Notes: generated by a model not told the origin, from the letters alone. Positions 15,555 through 24,221 are shown, counted from the stretch's first letter. The stretch is 35,387 bases of DNA from JAOUEA01 sp039933515 (GCA_039933515.1 JBDTNY010000124.1:1-35387); one strand, 5' to 3'. Made by a program: numbers and translations.

Positions 15555-16882
15555 CCCACCACGCCCGCGATCAGCGAGGCGACGAGGATCGCGATCTTCG
15601 CCTGGGCGAGAAGGCCGGGATCGTCCTCGAACGCCAGCCCCGCGATGAACAGGCCCATCGTGAATCCGACCCCCGCGGTCATCCCCAGCCCGACCACGTG
15701 ACCGGTGCGGACGTCGGCGCTCAAGCGACCCAGGCGCGCCCGGACCCCGATCGTGGTCGCGGCGAGCACGCCAACCGGCTTGCCCACCACCAGGCCGAGC
15801 ACGATACCCAGGGACACCACGCTGGTGAGCGCCGCCTTCACGGCCCCCCCGGAGAGGGTCACCCCCGCGTTCGCGAGCGCGAACAGCGGAAGGATCACGA
15901 AGCTGGACCACGGCAGGAGCGCGTGCTCGACCCGGGCGAGGGGCGAGACCGCTTCGCGGGCCAGCCAGGCGAGCTGGAGCCACGACGACGCGTCGGCATC
16001 GAGCGGCTGGGGGTCGTCGACGGTCTCGTCGGCGATGCGGTGCGCCTCCTCGCTGACCGCCGCCGGGCGCTGGAAAGGGTGCGCGGGCGTCATCAGCCCG
16101 AGGGCCACACCGGCGATCGTCGGGTGGATCCCCGCCCGGTACGTCGTGTACCAAAGGGCGCCGCCGAGGAGGAGGTAGACGCCGGTCGCACGGATCCGGA
16201 CCCGGGTGCTCACAACCACGAGCACCGCGACACTTAAGGCCGAGGCGAGCCACACCCAGGTCACGCCGTCGGAATAGAAGACCGCGATCACGAGGATCGC
16301 CCCGATGTCGTCGACGATCGCGAGGGTAAGCAGGAGCGACTTCAGCGACGGCGGCGCGTGCGCGGCGGCGAGCGTCAGCACCCCCAACGCGAACGCGATG
16401 TCGGTGGCCATCGGCACACCCCAGCCGCCGGGCGCGGCCCGGCCCGCGACGGCCACATACACGAGAGCGGGGACGATCATCCCGCCGATCGCCGCGAGGA
16501 CCGGGATCGTTGCGGCCCGAGGGTCCCGGAGCTCGCCCGAGACGACCTCGCGCTTGATCTCGAGGCCCACCAGCACGAAGAACAGCGACATCAAGCCATC
16601 GTCGATCCAGAAGCGCAGGTCCTTATCGAGCGCCCACGAGCCCACCCCCACCGTGACTCGCGTCAACCACAGCTCGTGGTAGGTGACCTTCCAAGGCGAA
16701 TTCGCCCACAGGAGCGCGACGATCACCGCGGCGAACAGCAAGAACGCCCCCGAGGTCGAGGTCTTCAGGAATTCTTGGAGCGGGCGCAGCACCACACGAG
16801 GGACGGCACGTTCGGACCGCGACCAGGTGAGTTCCACCGCCAGAGGTCGGGTTTCGGGCGTCGGCGGGCCCGCGTCGCTCAT
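15491..16882 (-). CDS. nhaA: Na+/H+ antiporter NhaA
   Basis: A 463-residue, 12-helix electrogenic antiporter that exports Na+ (or Li+) in exchange for protons. Key motifs are FFVLVGLEIKREVVSGEL, GVPMATDIAFALGVL (the Asp equivalent to E. coli D133) and LAIVDDIGAILVIAVFYSD (the double Asp equivalent to D163-D164). An insert rich in acidic residues occurs around 270-300. The start at 16882 is supported by GGAAGGA about 6 nt upstream. The leader contains a notable fold at 16896-16951. The gene converges on, and overlaps, the third KimA-like permease gene. Confidence 0.95.
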   Translation of the reverse strand: MSDAGPPTPETRPLAVELTWSRSERAVPRVVLRPLQEFLKTSTSGAFLLFAAVIVALLWANSPWKVTYHELWLTRVTVGVGSWALDKDLRFWIDDGLMSLFFVLVGLEIKREVVSGELRDPRAATIPVLAAIGGMIVPALVYVAVAGRAAPGGWGVPMATDIAFALGVLTLAAAHAPPSLKSLLLTLAIVDDIGAILVIAVFYSDGVTWVWLASALSVAVLVVVSTRVRIRATGVYLLLGGALWYTTYRAGIHPTIAGVALGLMTPAHPFQRPAAVSEEAHRIADETVDDPQPLDADASSWLQLAWLAREAVSPLARVEHALLPWSSFVILPLFALANAGVTLSGGAVKAALTSVVSLGIVLGLVVGKPVGVLAATTIGVRARLGRLSADVRTGHVVGLGMTAGVGFTMGLFIAGLAFEDDPGLLAQAKIAILVASLIAGVVGYSVFRLLPGRSSGADPASQF

Positions 16883-16895
16883 GCTGAATCCTTCC

Positions 16896-16951
16896 TGCCG
16901 GCCCCAAGCGCACCGTTGGACGAACCATCATCGTATCCGGGCGAGCCGGCA
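16896..16951 (-). promoter_or_regulatory. Structured nhaA leader, candidate ion-responsive element
   Basis: On the nhaA-sense strand TGCCGGC (16951-16945) pairs perfectly with GCCGGCA (16902-16896), and the closing strand abuts the ribosome-binding site GGAAGGA. Inside, GG-AT-ACGA pairs with TCGTCC (16938-16931/16924-16919), and a competing CCAA/TTGG pairing shares the CC, so two folds exclude each other. This resembles a riboswitch-type leader. Known Li+/Na+ riboswitches (nhaA-I and related) precede nhaA genes, but I cannot match their consensus from memory. Confidence 0.4.
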
Positions 16952-17002
16952 CGACGTTCACGGAAACTTGACACGGCGTTGCGCGGTTCGGGTGGAGGCC
17001 GC

Positions 17003-17011
17003 TGATAATCT
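17003..17011 (+). promoter_or_regulatory. Extended -10 promoter TGATAATCT
   Basis: TGATAATCT is an extended -10 (TGn plus TAATCT) ending 9 nt before the TTG start at 17021, so the transcript is probably leaderless or nearly so. A perfect TTGACA (16968-16973) lies 32 bp upstream of the hexamer, too far to be its -35. The same AT-rich patch reads TAGATTATC on the other strand and may also serve nhaA. Confidence 0.5.
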
Positions 17012-17020
17012 AATCGCGTT

Positions 17021-17725
17021 TTGCCGGAAGAAGGACGTCACGCGCCCGCCTCCCCCCGTCGCACGCCGCTGTTGATCGCCGGCGCCGTGGGACTCATCGT
17101 GGTCCTCGGGATCGGTGTCGTGGTCCTGGCGGGCGGCGACATCGGCATCCTCCCGGGCGGCGGCGACGCCCCGCCGGCACCCAAGTTCGCGTTCAAGATG
17201 ACCAAACCGACCGTGGTCACGACCGCGCAGATCAACCCCGAGGCCACCGTCAACGAGACCCAGGCCAGGGCGGCCGCCAAGCCCGCCGCCGACCAGGCTG
17301 CCGCGGCGCTACACGACCTGTATGTGGCCGCGTTCCTCGAACCCGCGAACTGGACCGAGGCGAACTACGAGACCCTGGACGCCTTCTTCGCCGCGGCGGC
17401 GCGAGCGGCGGCGACCGATCAGGCGAAGGTGCTGACCGCGGGCGACGGGGTCAGCGGCCTGGACTCGATCGTCCCGCTCGGCAGCACGCTGAAGATGCGG
17501 GTGCTGCTCGACCCCTCCGGCAACCCCGCCTCGGTGGCCGGCGCCGTCAACTTCCAGGCCAAGGGCACCGGCGGCGGCTCGGTCTACATCTTCCAGAGCA
17601 AGGGGCAGTACCTGTTCCGCAAGGTCGAGGGCGAGTGGAAGGTGGTGTCGTTCTCGGTGCGCCGGGCCGACACCGAGAGGGCACCGGCCAGTTCGAGCGC
17701 GACCCCCACCGCGGAGGCATCCTGA
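17021..17725 (+). CDS. Membrane-anchored secreted protein of unknown function
   Basis: A 234-residue protein that I do not recognise. Residues 1-15 are basic and cytoplasmic, about 16-38 form one membrane anchor (LLIAGAVGLIVVLGIGVVVL), a Gly/Pro-rich linker follows, and about 60-225 form an outside domain. That domain has an Ala-rich helical start (QARAAAKPAADQAAAALHDLY) and a beta-rich end (GSVYIFQSKGQYLFRKVEGEWKVVSF). The latter resembles the fold of SnoaL/Mce-associated-type domains, but only loosely. The only plausible start is TTG at 17021 behind the extended -10. It overlaps the LCP gene (TGATG), so the two are coupled and may act together at the cell envelope. Confidence 0.7.
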   Translation: MPEEGRHAPASPRRTPLLIAGAVGLIVVLGIGVVVLAGGDIGILPGGGDAPPAPKFAFKMTKPTVVTTAQINPEATVNETQARAAAKPAADQAAAALHDLYVAAFLEPANWTEANYETLDAFFAAAARAAATDQAKVLTAGDGVSGLDSIVPLGSTLKMRVLLDPSGNPASVAGAVNFQAKGTGGGSVYIFQSKGQYLFRKVEGEWKVVSFSVRRADTERAPASSSATPTAEAS

Positions 17726-18666
17726 TGAAACGACTCGGCATCGGGATCCTCGCGCTCGCCGTATGGGTGGCCGGCAGCGCGATCGGCGCGATCGGCAGCG
17801 GTGCACCCGCGTCCGCCGGCCCAGGCATCATCGTGGGCAAGGCGCACGCCGGGTACACGCCCACGCTCACGGGCAAGGACCCGATCACGATCCTCGCGAT
17901 CGGAAGCGGCGCGCGGCCGGGCGAGGACGTGCTGCACTCGCTCGCCGACTCGCTGCACGTGATCTTCATCGACCCCGCGACCCACCGCTCCACGATGATC
18001 GGCGTCCCCCGCGACTCGTACGTCCCGATCGACGGCCACGGCACGGGCAAGATCAACTCGTCGCTGTTCTACGGCGGTCCGGCCCTACTGGTGAAGACGA
18101 TCGAGCGGCTCGGGGGTATCAAGATCGACTACTGGGCGATCACCACCTTCTGGGGCTTCACCGACATGATCGACGCCGTCGGCGGCCTCACGATGAACGT
18201 GCCGTTCGCGATGAACGACAGTTACGCGCGGGCACATTTCACCCCGGGTGTCCAGGAGCTCTCGGGGCACGACGCGCTGGCGTTCGCCCGCACGCGGCAC
18301 GACCTGCAGGAGGGCGACTTCGCCCGGCAGGAGAACGGCGGACGCCTCTTCCTCGCCGCGCTCGCGCAGTTCCAGAAGGAGTACCGGGCCGATCCCACGC
18401 GCTTGTTCACCTGGATCGGCGCCGGGATGCGGAACACCGATCTCACCCTGACGCTGAATGAGGTCATCGACCTCGCGTACACAGCCTCGCGGATCCCCGT
18501 CAGCAAGGTCCAGAACCTCGTGCTCCCTGGCTCCGCACGGCTGGTCGGGACCCTCTCGGTCGTCGTGCTCGACACGGCACGCGTTAAGGTGATCTTCACC
18601 GACGCCAAGACCGACGCGGTCGTGAGCAAGCCGCACGTCCCCGCGAGCCCCACCGCGAACGAATAG
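17725..18666 (+). CDS. LytR-CpsA-Psr (LCP) family cell-envelope ligase
   Basis: A 313-residue protein of the family that transfers lipid-linked glycopolymers (teichoic acid, arabinogalactan or capsule) to peptidoglycan. A signal or anchor helix spans residues about 4-25. The LCP core shows ITILAIGSGARPG, MIGVPRDSYVPIDG (catalytic-pocket Arg) and the paired-Arg helix LAFARTRHDLQEGDFARQENG. The core then runs through the DAVGGLTMNVPF segment. DSxxL and similar family marks are conserved, while the canonical first Asp of GxD is replaced by GSG. Its ATG overlaps the TGA of the anchored unknown protein. The end converges on a cation-exchanger gene with 19 bp between. Confidence 0.88.
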   Translation: MKRLGIGILALAVWVAGSAIGAIGSGAPASAGPGIIVGKAHAGYTPTLTGKDPITILAIGSGARPGEDVLHSLADSLHVIFIDPATHRSTMIGVPRDSYVPIDGHGTGKINSSLFYGGPALLVKTIERLGGIKIDYWAITTFWGFTDMIDAVGGLTMNVPFAMNDSYARAHFTPGVQELSGHDALAFARTRHDLQEGDFARQENGGRLFLAALAQFQKEYRADPTRLFTWIGAGMRNTDLTLTLNEVIDLAYTASRIPVSKVQNLVLPGSARLVGTLSVVVLDTARVKVIFTDAKTDAVVSKPHVPASPTANE

Positions 18667-18685
18667 TCGGCGCTCGGCTCTCCGT

Positions 18686-19732
18686 CTAGATCTTCGCGAT
18701 CACGTAGCCGACGTACCCGAGGTAGAACACACCCTGGGCCAGCAGCAGCGGGGCCGCCAGACGCCCCCGCACCCGCAGCGTGAGCCAGAGCACGCCCCCG
18801 GCCGCCAGGGTCACGATCCCGGCCGCCAGCGCGAAGCCGTCGAGCTCCCACGGGGTGAGGAGCAACCCGATCGTCACCGGGAACGAGGACTGGAAGACCA
18901 TCGCTCCGGTCATGTTGCCCATCGCGAGCGTGTCCTTGCGGTGGCGGATCCAGATCACGCTGTTGAACTTCTCGGGGAGTTCGGTGGCGATCGGTGCCAA
19001 GAGCAGCGAGAACGCGAGCGGTGAGATCCCGAGCGCCTCGCCGATCGACTCGACCCCGCCGATGAACAGCTTCGCGCCGCCCACGATCAGCCCCAGAGCG
19101 AGCGCGACCTGCACGAACGGAAGGATCGCGCTCCGATCCGCGCTCCATGCCGCCAGGTCGCTCCGGAGCCTGCCCCACCAGGCCCACAGGTACAGCGCCT
19201 TGATCTCGGACGCTGCCTCGGCCTCGAGGTCCTTTTCTCCCGGGCTCGAGAAGTGACGCTTCACGTAGTAGCCGTAGCCCACGACCAGGACGATCGCGAG
19301 CGCCGCGTGGAGCGACTTGTAGTGGAGCAGCCCGGCGACGACCGCGAGCGAGTACATCACCAGGAAGTACCCGAGGTCCTGGCGGATCACTCCGCGGTCG
19401 ATCTCGAGATCCGTTGAGCGACGCCCGCCTCGCGCGGTCGTGAGCACCGCGACCGCGACCACCACCATCGCGAGGGTCGTGAGCATGAACGGAGCGCCCA
19501 GGATCGCCCCAGTCCCGATCTCTTCGCCGGACGCGTGGCCCGACAGGATCGCCACCAGGGGCAACAGGGTCTCGGGCAGCGCCGTGCCGACGGCGGCCAG
19601 GACCGAGCCGACCGCGCCATCGGACAGCCCGAACCCCTCGCCGATCCACTCGACGCCGTTCGTGAACAGCTCTGCGCCGGCCAGGATCACGAGGAGCGAG
19701 GAGAGGAGCGTGAGAACGGCCATCGCCGGCAT
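18686..19732 (-). CDS. CaCA-family Ca2+/cation antiporter, copy A
   Basis: A 348-residue, roughly 10-helix Na+(H+)/Ca2+ exchanger-type protein with the family's two inverted alpha repeats. Alpha-1 contains AVGTALPETLLPLVA with GTGAILGAPF. Alpha-2 contains LAPIATELPEKFNSVIWIRH with MGNMTGAMVF. A charged cytoplasmic loop around residues 140-210 (SPGEKDLEAEAASE) separates the halves. I take the ATG at 19732; the ATG at 19723 is equally possible. An open frame continues upstream to 20335 but is antisense to the neighbouring exchanger and has no membrane or domain signal. It is arranged head to head with a distant paralogue. Confidence 0.88.
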   Translation of the reverse strand: MPAMAVLTLLSSLLVILAGAELFTNGVEWIGEGFGLSDGAVGSVLAAVGTALPETLLPLVAILSGHASGEEIGTGAILGAPFMLTTLAMVVVAVAVLTTARGGRRSTDLEIDRGVIRQDLGYFLVMYSLAVVAGLLHYKSLHAALAIVLVVGYGYYVKRHFSSPGEKDLEAEAASEIKALYLWAWWGRLRSDLAAWSADRSAILPFVQVALALGLIVGGAKLFIGGVESIGEALGISPLAFSLLLAPIATELPEKFNSVIWIRHRKDTLAMGNMTGAMVFQSSFPVTIGLLLTPWELDGFALAAGIVTLAAGGVLWLTLRVRGRLAAPLLLAQGVFYLGYVGYVIAKI

Positions 19733-19802
19733 TGTCCCAGCAGCTGCAACAACCACAGCGGTGCGACCGGGTCGGTATGTCTGGTCACGGGGAGGCCGAT
19801 GG

Positions 19803-19808
19803 TAGGCT
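19803..19808 (+). promoter_or_regulatory. -10 element TAGGCT, probably leaderless
   Basis: TAGGCT ends 8 nt before the ATG at 19817, and no Shine-Dalgarno sequence lies in between. It matches the element ahead of the first RCK gene. Confidence 0.5.
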
Positions 19809-19816
19809 CGCCCGCG

Positions 19817-21178
19817 ATGTCCGGCCCCCGCCTCGACACCCCCGATGTCCGCCCCGCCCGAGCCCGGGTCTCGATCGCCCTGGCGGCGGCCATCACCCTG
19901 CCCGCGGTGGGGTTCCAGCTCGTGCATCCCGATCTCGAGCACGCGTTCGAGGCGCTGGTCTTCGGCGTCGCGATCGTCGGCGCTGCGTTCCTGTTGTCGT
20001 GGGCAGCCGAGGTCGCGCAGCTCGACATCTCCGCCGGGCTCGCCATCGCGATCCTCGCGCTGATCGCCGTGCTCCCCGAGTACGCGGTCGACTTCGTGTT
20101 CGCATGGAAGGGTGGGAAGTCGTTCAGCGCGACCGGCGTCGCGTGCCTCCCGATCGACGGCGGTACCGAGTCGCCGTGTTCGCTGGCCCTCGCCAACATG
20201 ACCGGCGCGAACCGGCTCCTGATCGGGATCGGCTGGACGATGGTGGTGTTCGTGACGTTCTATCGGCTCCGCAAGGCCGGCAGGCTCAGTAAGGGCGGGG
20301 CGCGGTGGGCCGGCGTAGTCCTCGATCGTGAGCACTCGATCGAGATCTCGTATCTCGCTGTGGCCACGATCTACTCGCTCTCACTCCCGCTGAAGCACTC
20401 GATCACGCTCCTCGATGCGGCCGTCCTCGTCACGATCTTCGTCCTGTACACGATCCGAGTGTCGCGGGCGCCCGCAGACGAACCGCATCTTGTCGGCCCA
20501 GCGTTGTACCTCGGGACGTTCGCCGATACGAAGCGCCGCGTGACGATCGTCGGGATGTTCGTCGCGGCTGCAGGTGTGATCCTGCTGTGCGCGGAGCCCT
20601 TCGCTGAGGCCCTCGTGGCGACCGGTGAGAATTTCGGGGTGAGCGAGTTCCTGCTGGTGCAGTGGATCGCGCCGCTCGCGTCCGAGGCCCCCGAGCTGCT
20701 CGTGGCCGGCCTCTATGCCTGGCGCCTGAACTCGAACGCGGCGCTCGGCACGCTGGTGTCCTCCAAGGTGAACCAATGGACCCTGCTGGTGGGCACCCTC
20801 CCGATCGTGTTCGCGATCTCTTCAGGCACCCTTCACGGGTTGCCGCTCGACGCGATGCAACGCGAGGAGCTGTTCCTTACTGCTGCGCAGTCGTTCTTCG
20901 CGGTGGCGGTCATCTCAAGCCTTTCGATGTCACTGCGCGAGGCGGGGTTCCTGTTTGGGCTCTTCTGGATCCAATTCATCATGGGAGCGGTCGTGCCCGA
21001 GTCGATGCAGGCGATCGAACGCATCGGCGTCGGTGTCGTGTACCTCGCGATCGGGATGTGGGTCTTCGTGGGCGACCACGGGCGGCTCCGGCATCTGTTC
21101 CACGACGGGTTCCGGGCCTCGTTCGACGAGCTGGCCGGCGAACGAGCCGACGACGACCGAGCCGCTGCCTCGAGTTGA
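19817..21178 (+). CDS. CaCA-family Ca2+/cation antiporter, copy B
   Basis: A 453-residue exchanger-type membrane protein, divergent from copy A. The alpha-1 region has ALIAVLPEYAVDFVFAWK and LALANMTGANRLLIG, and alpha-2 has IAPLASEAPELLVAGLYAWR and LGTLVSSKVNQWTLLVG, so the acidic residues of both repeats are present. A segment between the first repeat's two motifs (GKSFSATGVACLPIDGGTE) is longer than usual and contains a Cys pair with the following SPCS. The C-terminal tail is hydrophilic and acidic. The start is set by the leaderless promoter and the absence of any upstream in-frame domain. It runs 36 bp before the helicase gene in the same direction. Confidence 0.85.
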   Translation: MSGPRLDTPDVRPARARVSIALAAAITLPAVGFQLVHPDLEHAFEALVFGVAIVGAAFLLSWAAEVAQLDISAGLAIAILALIAVLPEYAVDFVFAWKGGKSFSATGVACLPIDGGTESPCSLALANMTGANRLLIGIGWTMVVFVTFYRLRKAGRLSKGGARWAGVVLDREHSIEISYLAVATIYSLSLPLKHSITLLDAAVLVTIFVLYTIRVSRAPADEPHLVGPALYLGTFADTKRRVTIVGMFVAAAGVILLCAEPFAEALVATGENFGVSEFLLVQWIAPLASEAPELLVAGLYAWRLNSNAALGTLVSSKVNQWTLLVGTLPIVFAISSGTLHGLPLDAMQREELFLTAAQSFFAVAVISSLSMSLREAGFLFGLFWIQFIMGAVVPESMQAIERIGVGVVYLAIGMWVFVGDHGRLRHLFHDGFRASFDELAGERADDDRAAASS

Positions 21179-21202
21179 CCTGAGCTCGTCCCGGCGTGCC
21201 GG

Positions 21203-21208
21203 TAGCCT
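21203..21208 (+). promoter_or_regulatory. -10 element TAGCCT directly before a GTG start
   Basis: TAGCCT ends 6 nt before the GTG at 21215, so the expected transcription start falls on or next to the start codon: a leaderless mRNA for the helicase. Confidence 0.55.
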
Positions 21209-21214
21209 GGGCCC

Positions 21215-23488
21215 GTGGACCCCCGCACGTTCCTCGATGCCCTCACCGCCGATCCCGAGGCGGCGGCCTCGCTCGTGGGGGTTCGCGAACTCCCGGCGCG
21301 CGCGCCGGAGATCGAGCCGTTCCCCGGCGATCTCCCCGAGCTCTTGATCCAGCGGCTCGGGCTGCTCGGCATCGAGGGGCTCTACGCTCACCAGGCGCGC
21401 GGGCTCGAGGCGCTGCGGTCGGGCCGTGACCTGATCATGGCCACCGGAACCGCGAGCGGGAAGACGCTCGTGTACAACGCGGCGTTCGCCGAGGCCGCCC
21501 TCACCATGCCGAAGGCCACCGCGCTCTATCTGTACCCCACGAAGGCGCTCGCGCGCGACCAGCTTCGCGCCGTGCGCTCGTTGAAGATCCACGAGATGAA
21601 GGCGGCGGCCTACGACGGCGATACGCCCAAGGCAGAGCGGCCCCTGATCCGCAAGAACGCGAACCTCGTGATGACGAATCCCGACATGCTGCACCTTTCC
21701 CTGCTGCCCGACCACGCGCGCTGGGCCGACTTCTTCTTCCGGCTGTCGCTGGTGGTGATCGACGAGGCGCACGTGTGCCGCGGCGTGTTCGGATCGCACG
21801 TGGCCATGGTCCTGCGGCGCCTGCGGCGGTTAGTGGCTCACTACGGAGGCGACCCCCGCTGGTGCCTCGCGAGCGCGACGGTGGGCAATCCCGGCGAGCT
21901 GGCGGCACGCCTGACCGGGCTCGAGGTCGACGAGATCGTCGACGACGCGTCCCCTCGCGGCGAGAAGCTCTTCGCGTTGTGGAACCCGCCGATCCTGGAC
22001 GAGGACACCGGTCAGCGCCGGAGCGCGTTGACCGAGGCCTCGCGGATCATGGGGGCCCTCGTCGAGGACGGTGTGCGCACGATCGGGTTCACGCGTTCGC
22101 GGCGCGCGGCAGAGTTGCTCGCGGAGTTCGCCCGCCGGGCGGTGAGCGACGCACAGATCAGAACGCGCATCAAGGCCTACCGTGCAGGCTATCTTGCGGA
22201 AGACCGGCGGAAGCTCGAGCAGCAGCTCGCCGACGGGGAGTTGCTGGGCGTGGCCTCGACGAACGCGCTGGAGCTCGGCATCGACATCGGCACCCTCGAC
22301 GCCGCGGTGCTGGTCGGCTATCCGGGCACGCGCGCCTCGATGTGGCAGCAGGCGGGGCGGGCGGGGCGCCGTGACACGGACGCGCTCGCGGTCCTGGTGG
22401 CCCAGGACGACCCGCTCGACCAGTACCTGGTGCATCACCCCGACGACCTGTTCGACAAGCCCGCCGAGGCGGCCGTTATCGACCCGACCAACCCCTACGT
22501 GATGGAGCCCCACCTGCGGTGCGCCGCCCGGGAGCTACCCCTCCGGGACACGGATCTCGCGTTCTTCGGCCCGCCGGCGCGCCAGGCCGTCGCGCGCATG
22601 ACCGAGCGTGGCGAGCTCGTCGAACGCCGGGATGCGTGGCACGACGGCGGCACCGAGTCGCCGCACCGCGCGGTCGACGTGCGCGCCGGCGGCGGACACG
22701 TCTACACGATCGTGGTGGCCGAGACCGGCGAGCTGCTGGGCACCGCCGACGAGCGCCGCGCCTACGCCACGCTGCACCCGGGCGCCGTATACCTGCATCA
22801 AGGCGAGCAGTACCTGGTGCGCGAGCTCAACCTGGTGGACCGCGTGGCCGCCGTGAGCGAGGCCGACCCCGACTTCTATACGCAGGCGCGAGACGTGACG
22901 GACGTCGGGGTGGGCGAGGTCGAGGCGGAAACCGCGATCGGAGATGTGCGCCAGTTCTTCGGCACCGTGCGGGTGACGAACCAGGTCGTGAGCTACGTGA
23001 AGAAGCTCGTGTCCACCAACGAGATCGTCGACGAGATCCCGCTGCCGCTGCCGCCCGTCCACCTCGAGACGAAGGCGGTCTGGTGGACGATCCCGCCGAC
23101 GGTCTTCGTCCGGGCCGCGGTCGGTCCGCGGGATCTGCCGGGCGCGATCCACGCCGCGGAGCACGCGGCGATCGGACTCTTGCCGCTGGTCGCGACCTGC
23201 GACCGGTGGGACATCGGCGGCGTGTCGACCCCGATGCACGACGACACCGGCATGACGACGATCTTCATCTACGACGGCTACTCGGGTGGGGCCGGCATCA
23301 CCGAGCGCGGCGCCCGGACGAGCGAACGGTGGCTGCGAGCGACGCTCGAGGCGGTCCGCCAGTGCCCGTGCTCGCGCGGGTGTCCGTCGTGCGTACAGTC
23401 ACCCAAGTGCGGCAACGGGAACGAGCCGCTCGACAAGCCGGGCGCGGCCGCGCTGCTGGCCGCGATCCTCGGCCACGCCTGGGGCTGA
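21215..23488 (+). CDS. MrfA/YprA-like DEAH helicase with DUF1998 zinc domain
   Basis: A 757-residue superfamily 2 helicase of the Hrq1/MrfA type, linked in Bacillus to repair of mitomycin C damage. RecA-like domain 1 holds motif I ATGTASGKT (76-84), a PTKALARDQ motif Ia, motif II DEAH in VVIDEAHVCRG and motif III SAT. Domain 2 holds TNALELGIDIG and motif VI QQAGRAGRR. The C-terminal MZB/DUF1998 region ends with five cysteines (C717, C719, C723, C726, C732), four of which probably bind zinc. The length is normal for the family. The GTG start is set by the adjoining leaderless promoter and by the domain start. Confidence 0.92.
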   Translation: MDPRTFLDALTADPEAAASLVGVRELPARAPEIEPFPGDLPELLIQRLGLLGIEGLYAHQARGLEALRSGRDLIMATGTASGKTLVYNAAFAEAALTMPKATALYLYPTKALARDQLRAVRSLKIHEMKAAAYDGDTPKAERPLIRKNANLVMTNPDMLHLSLLPDHARWADFFFRLSLVVIDEAHVCRGVFGSHVAMVLRRLRRLVAHYGGDPRWCLASATVGNPGELAARLTGLEVDEIVDDASPRGEKLFALWNPPILDEDTGQRRSALTEASRIMGALVEDGVRTIGFTRSRRAAELLAEFARRAVSDAQIRTRIKAYRAGYLAEDRRKLEQQLADGELLGVASTNALELGIDIGTLDAAVLVGYPGTRASMWQQAGRAGRRDTDALAVLVAQDDPLDQYLVHHPDDLFDKPAEAAVIDPTNPYVMEPHLRCAARELPLRDTDLAFFGPPARQAVARMTERGELVERRDAWHDGGTESPHRAVDVRAGGGHVYTIVVAETGELLGTADERRAYATLHPGAVYLHQGEQYLVRELNLVDRVAAVSEADPDFYTQARDVTDVGVGEVEAETAIGDVRQFFGTVRVTNQVVSYVKKLVSTNEIVDEIPLPLPPVHLETKAVWWTIPPTVFVRAAVGPRDLPGAIHAAEHAAIGLLPLVATCDRWDIGGVSTPMHDDTGMTTIFIYDGYSGGAGITERGARTSERWLRATLEAVRQCPCSRGCPSCVQSPKCGNGNEPLDKPGAAALLAAILGHAWG

Positions 23489-23653
23489 CCAGGGCTTCCG
23501 ACGGCTCAGAACCGGTGCGAGGCACCACGGCCGAACGGCCTGCGGCGTTCACCGTATTGCCCCATCGACGCTGCTGGGCGAGCCTACGGGGCCGCCGCCC
23601 GTGGCGGAACTTCGGAACATCTGGCCCTCCCCCGAAGGAAGGAACCCGTTGCC

Positions 23654-24184
23654 ATGATCGGAGCGTCGTTCATCGCCCTGGCGATGGCATGGACGGTCGT
23701 CGCCGCGGACGCGATCGCCGAGAGCGCCGGCACCGACGGACGCGCCATCGTCGTCTTCGGGAACACCGTGGGGACCCCGGGAAGCCCGGGCGGGATCTGG
23801 ATCTTGATCGGCGCGGTCTCCGTCGCGCTCGTGCTGTGGGCGTTGGCGTTCGCGTTCCTGCGCGGCCGCCGGCTCCAGCGCCGGGTCGACGCTCAGCTCG
23901 GGTTGCGCGAGCCCGTCGGTAGCGGGACCACCCCCCCGATGCCGTCTACCCCCGTGCTGCCGATGCGGTCGGACCCCACGATCGCGATCCTCGAGCGCCG
24001 TCGCGACGACCTGTTGCTGGAGCTTCGCAAGGTGCAGCACGAGCTCGAAGGCGCGCGGCGCGTGGTGGGCCAGGCCGACTGGTACGACCGGATCGCCGAA
24101 GCCCTGATCGTGATCCCCGAGTTCGACGCCGAGGACGAGCTGGCGTCGAGGCGCACCGAGCATCGGGAGCCGCTCGAGGGTTGA
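23654..24184 (+). CDS. Small membrane protein with coiled coil, unknown function
   Basis: A 176-residue protein that I do not recognise. Two membrane segments are visible, about 2-20 and 48-68, separated by a Gly-rich loop. A basic stretch (RGRRLQRR) follows, then a Pro-rich linker, a coiled coil (about 108-135, ERRRDDLLLELRKVQHELEG) and a conserved-looking acidic tail WYDRIAEALIVIPEFDAEDEL. That tail recurs as a broken copy at 28338-28443. The start ATG at 23654 has GAAGGAAGG about 11 nt upstream. The 165-bp gap to the helicase contains only a CCGCC/GGCGG hairpin near 23592-23606. Confidence 0.7.
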   Translation: MIGASFIALAMAWTVVAADAIAESAGTDGRAIVVFGNTVGTPGSPGGIWILIGAVSVALVLWALAFAFLRGRRLQRRVDAQLGLREPVGSGTTPPMPSTPVLPMRSDPTIAILERRRDDLLLELRKVQHELEGARRVVGQADWYDRIAEALIVIPEFDAEDELASRRTEHREPLEG

Positions 24185-24221
24185 CGGGTCGCTGCATATC
24201 GACCGGCCACGCGGGCTCGGA

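Noticed and set aside
16968..16973. Perfect TTGACA -35 box upstream of 17021
   Set aside because: The nearest good -10 is about 32 bp away, and nothing -10-like lies at 16-19 bp; the downstream extended -10 does not need it.
19733..20335. Upstream extension of exchanger copy A
   Set aside because: Hydrophilic, antisense to exchanger copy B, and no family protein has such an N terminus; the membrane domain begins at 19732 or 19723.
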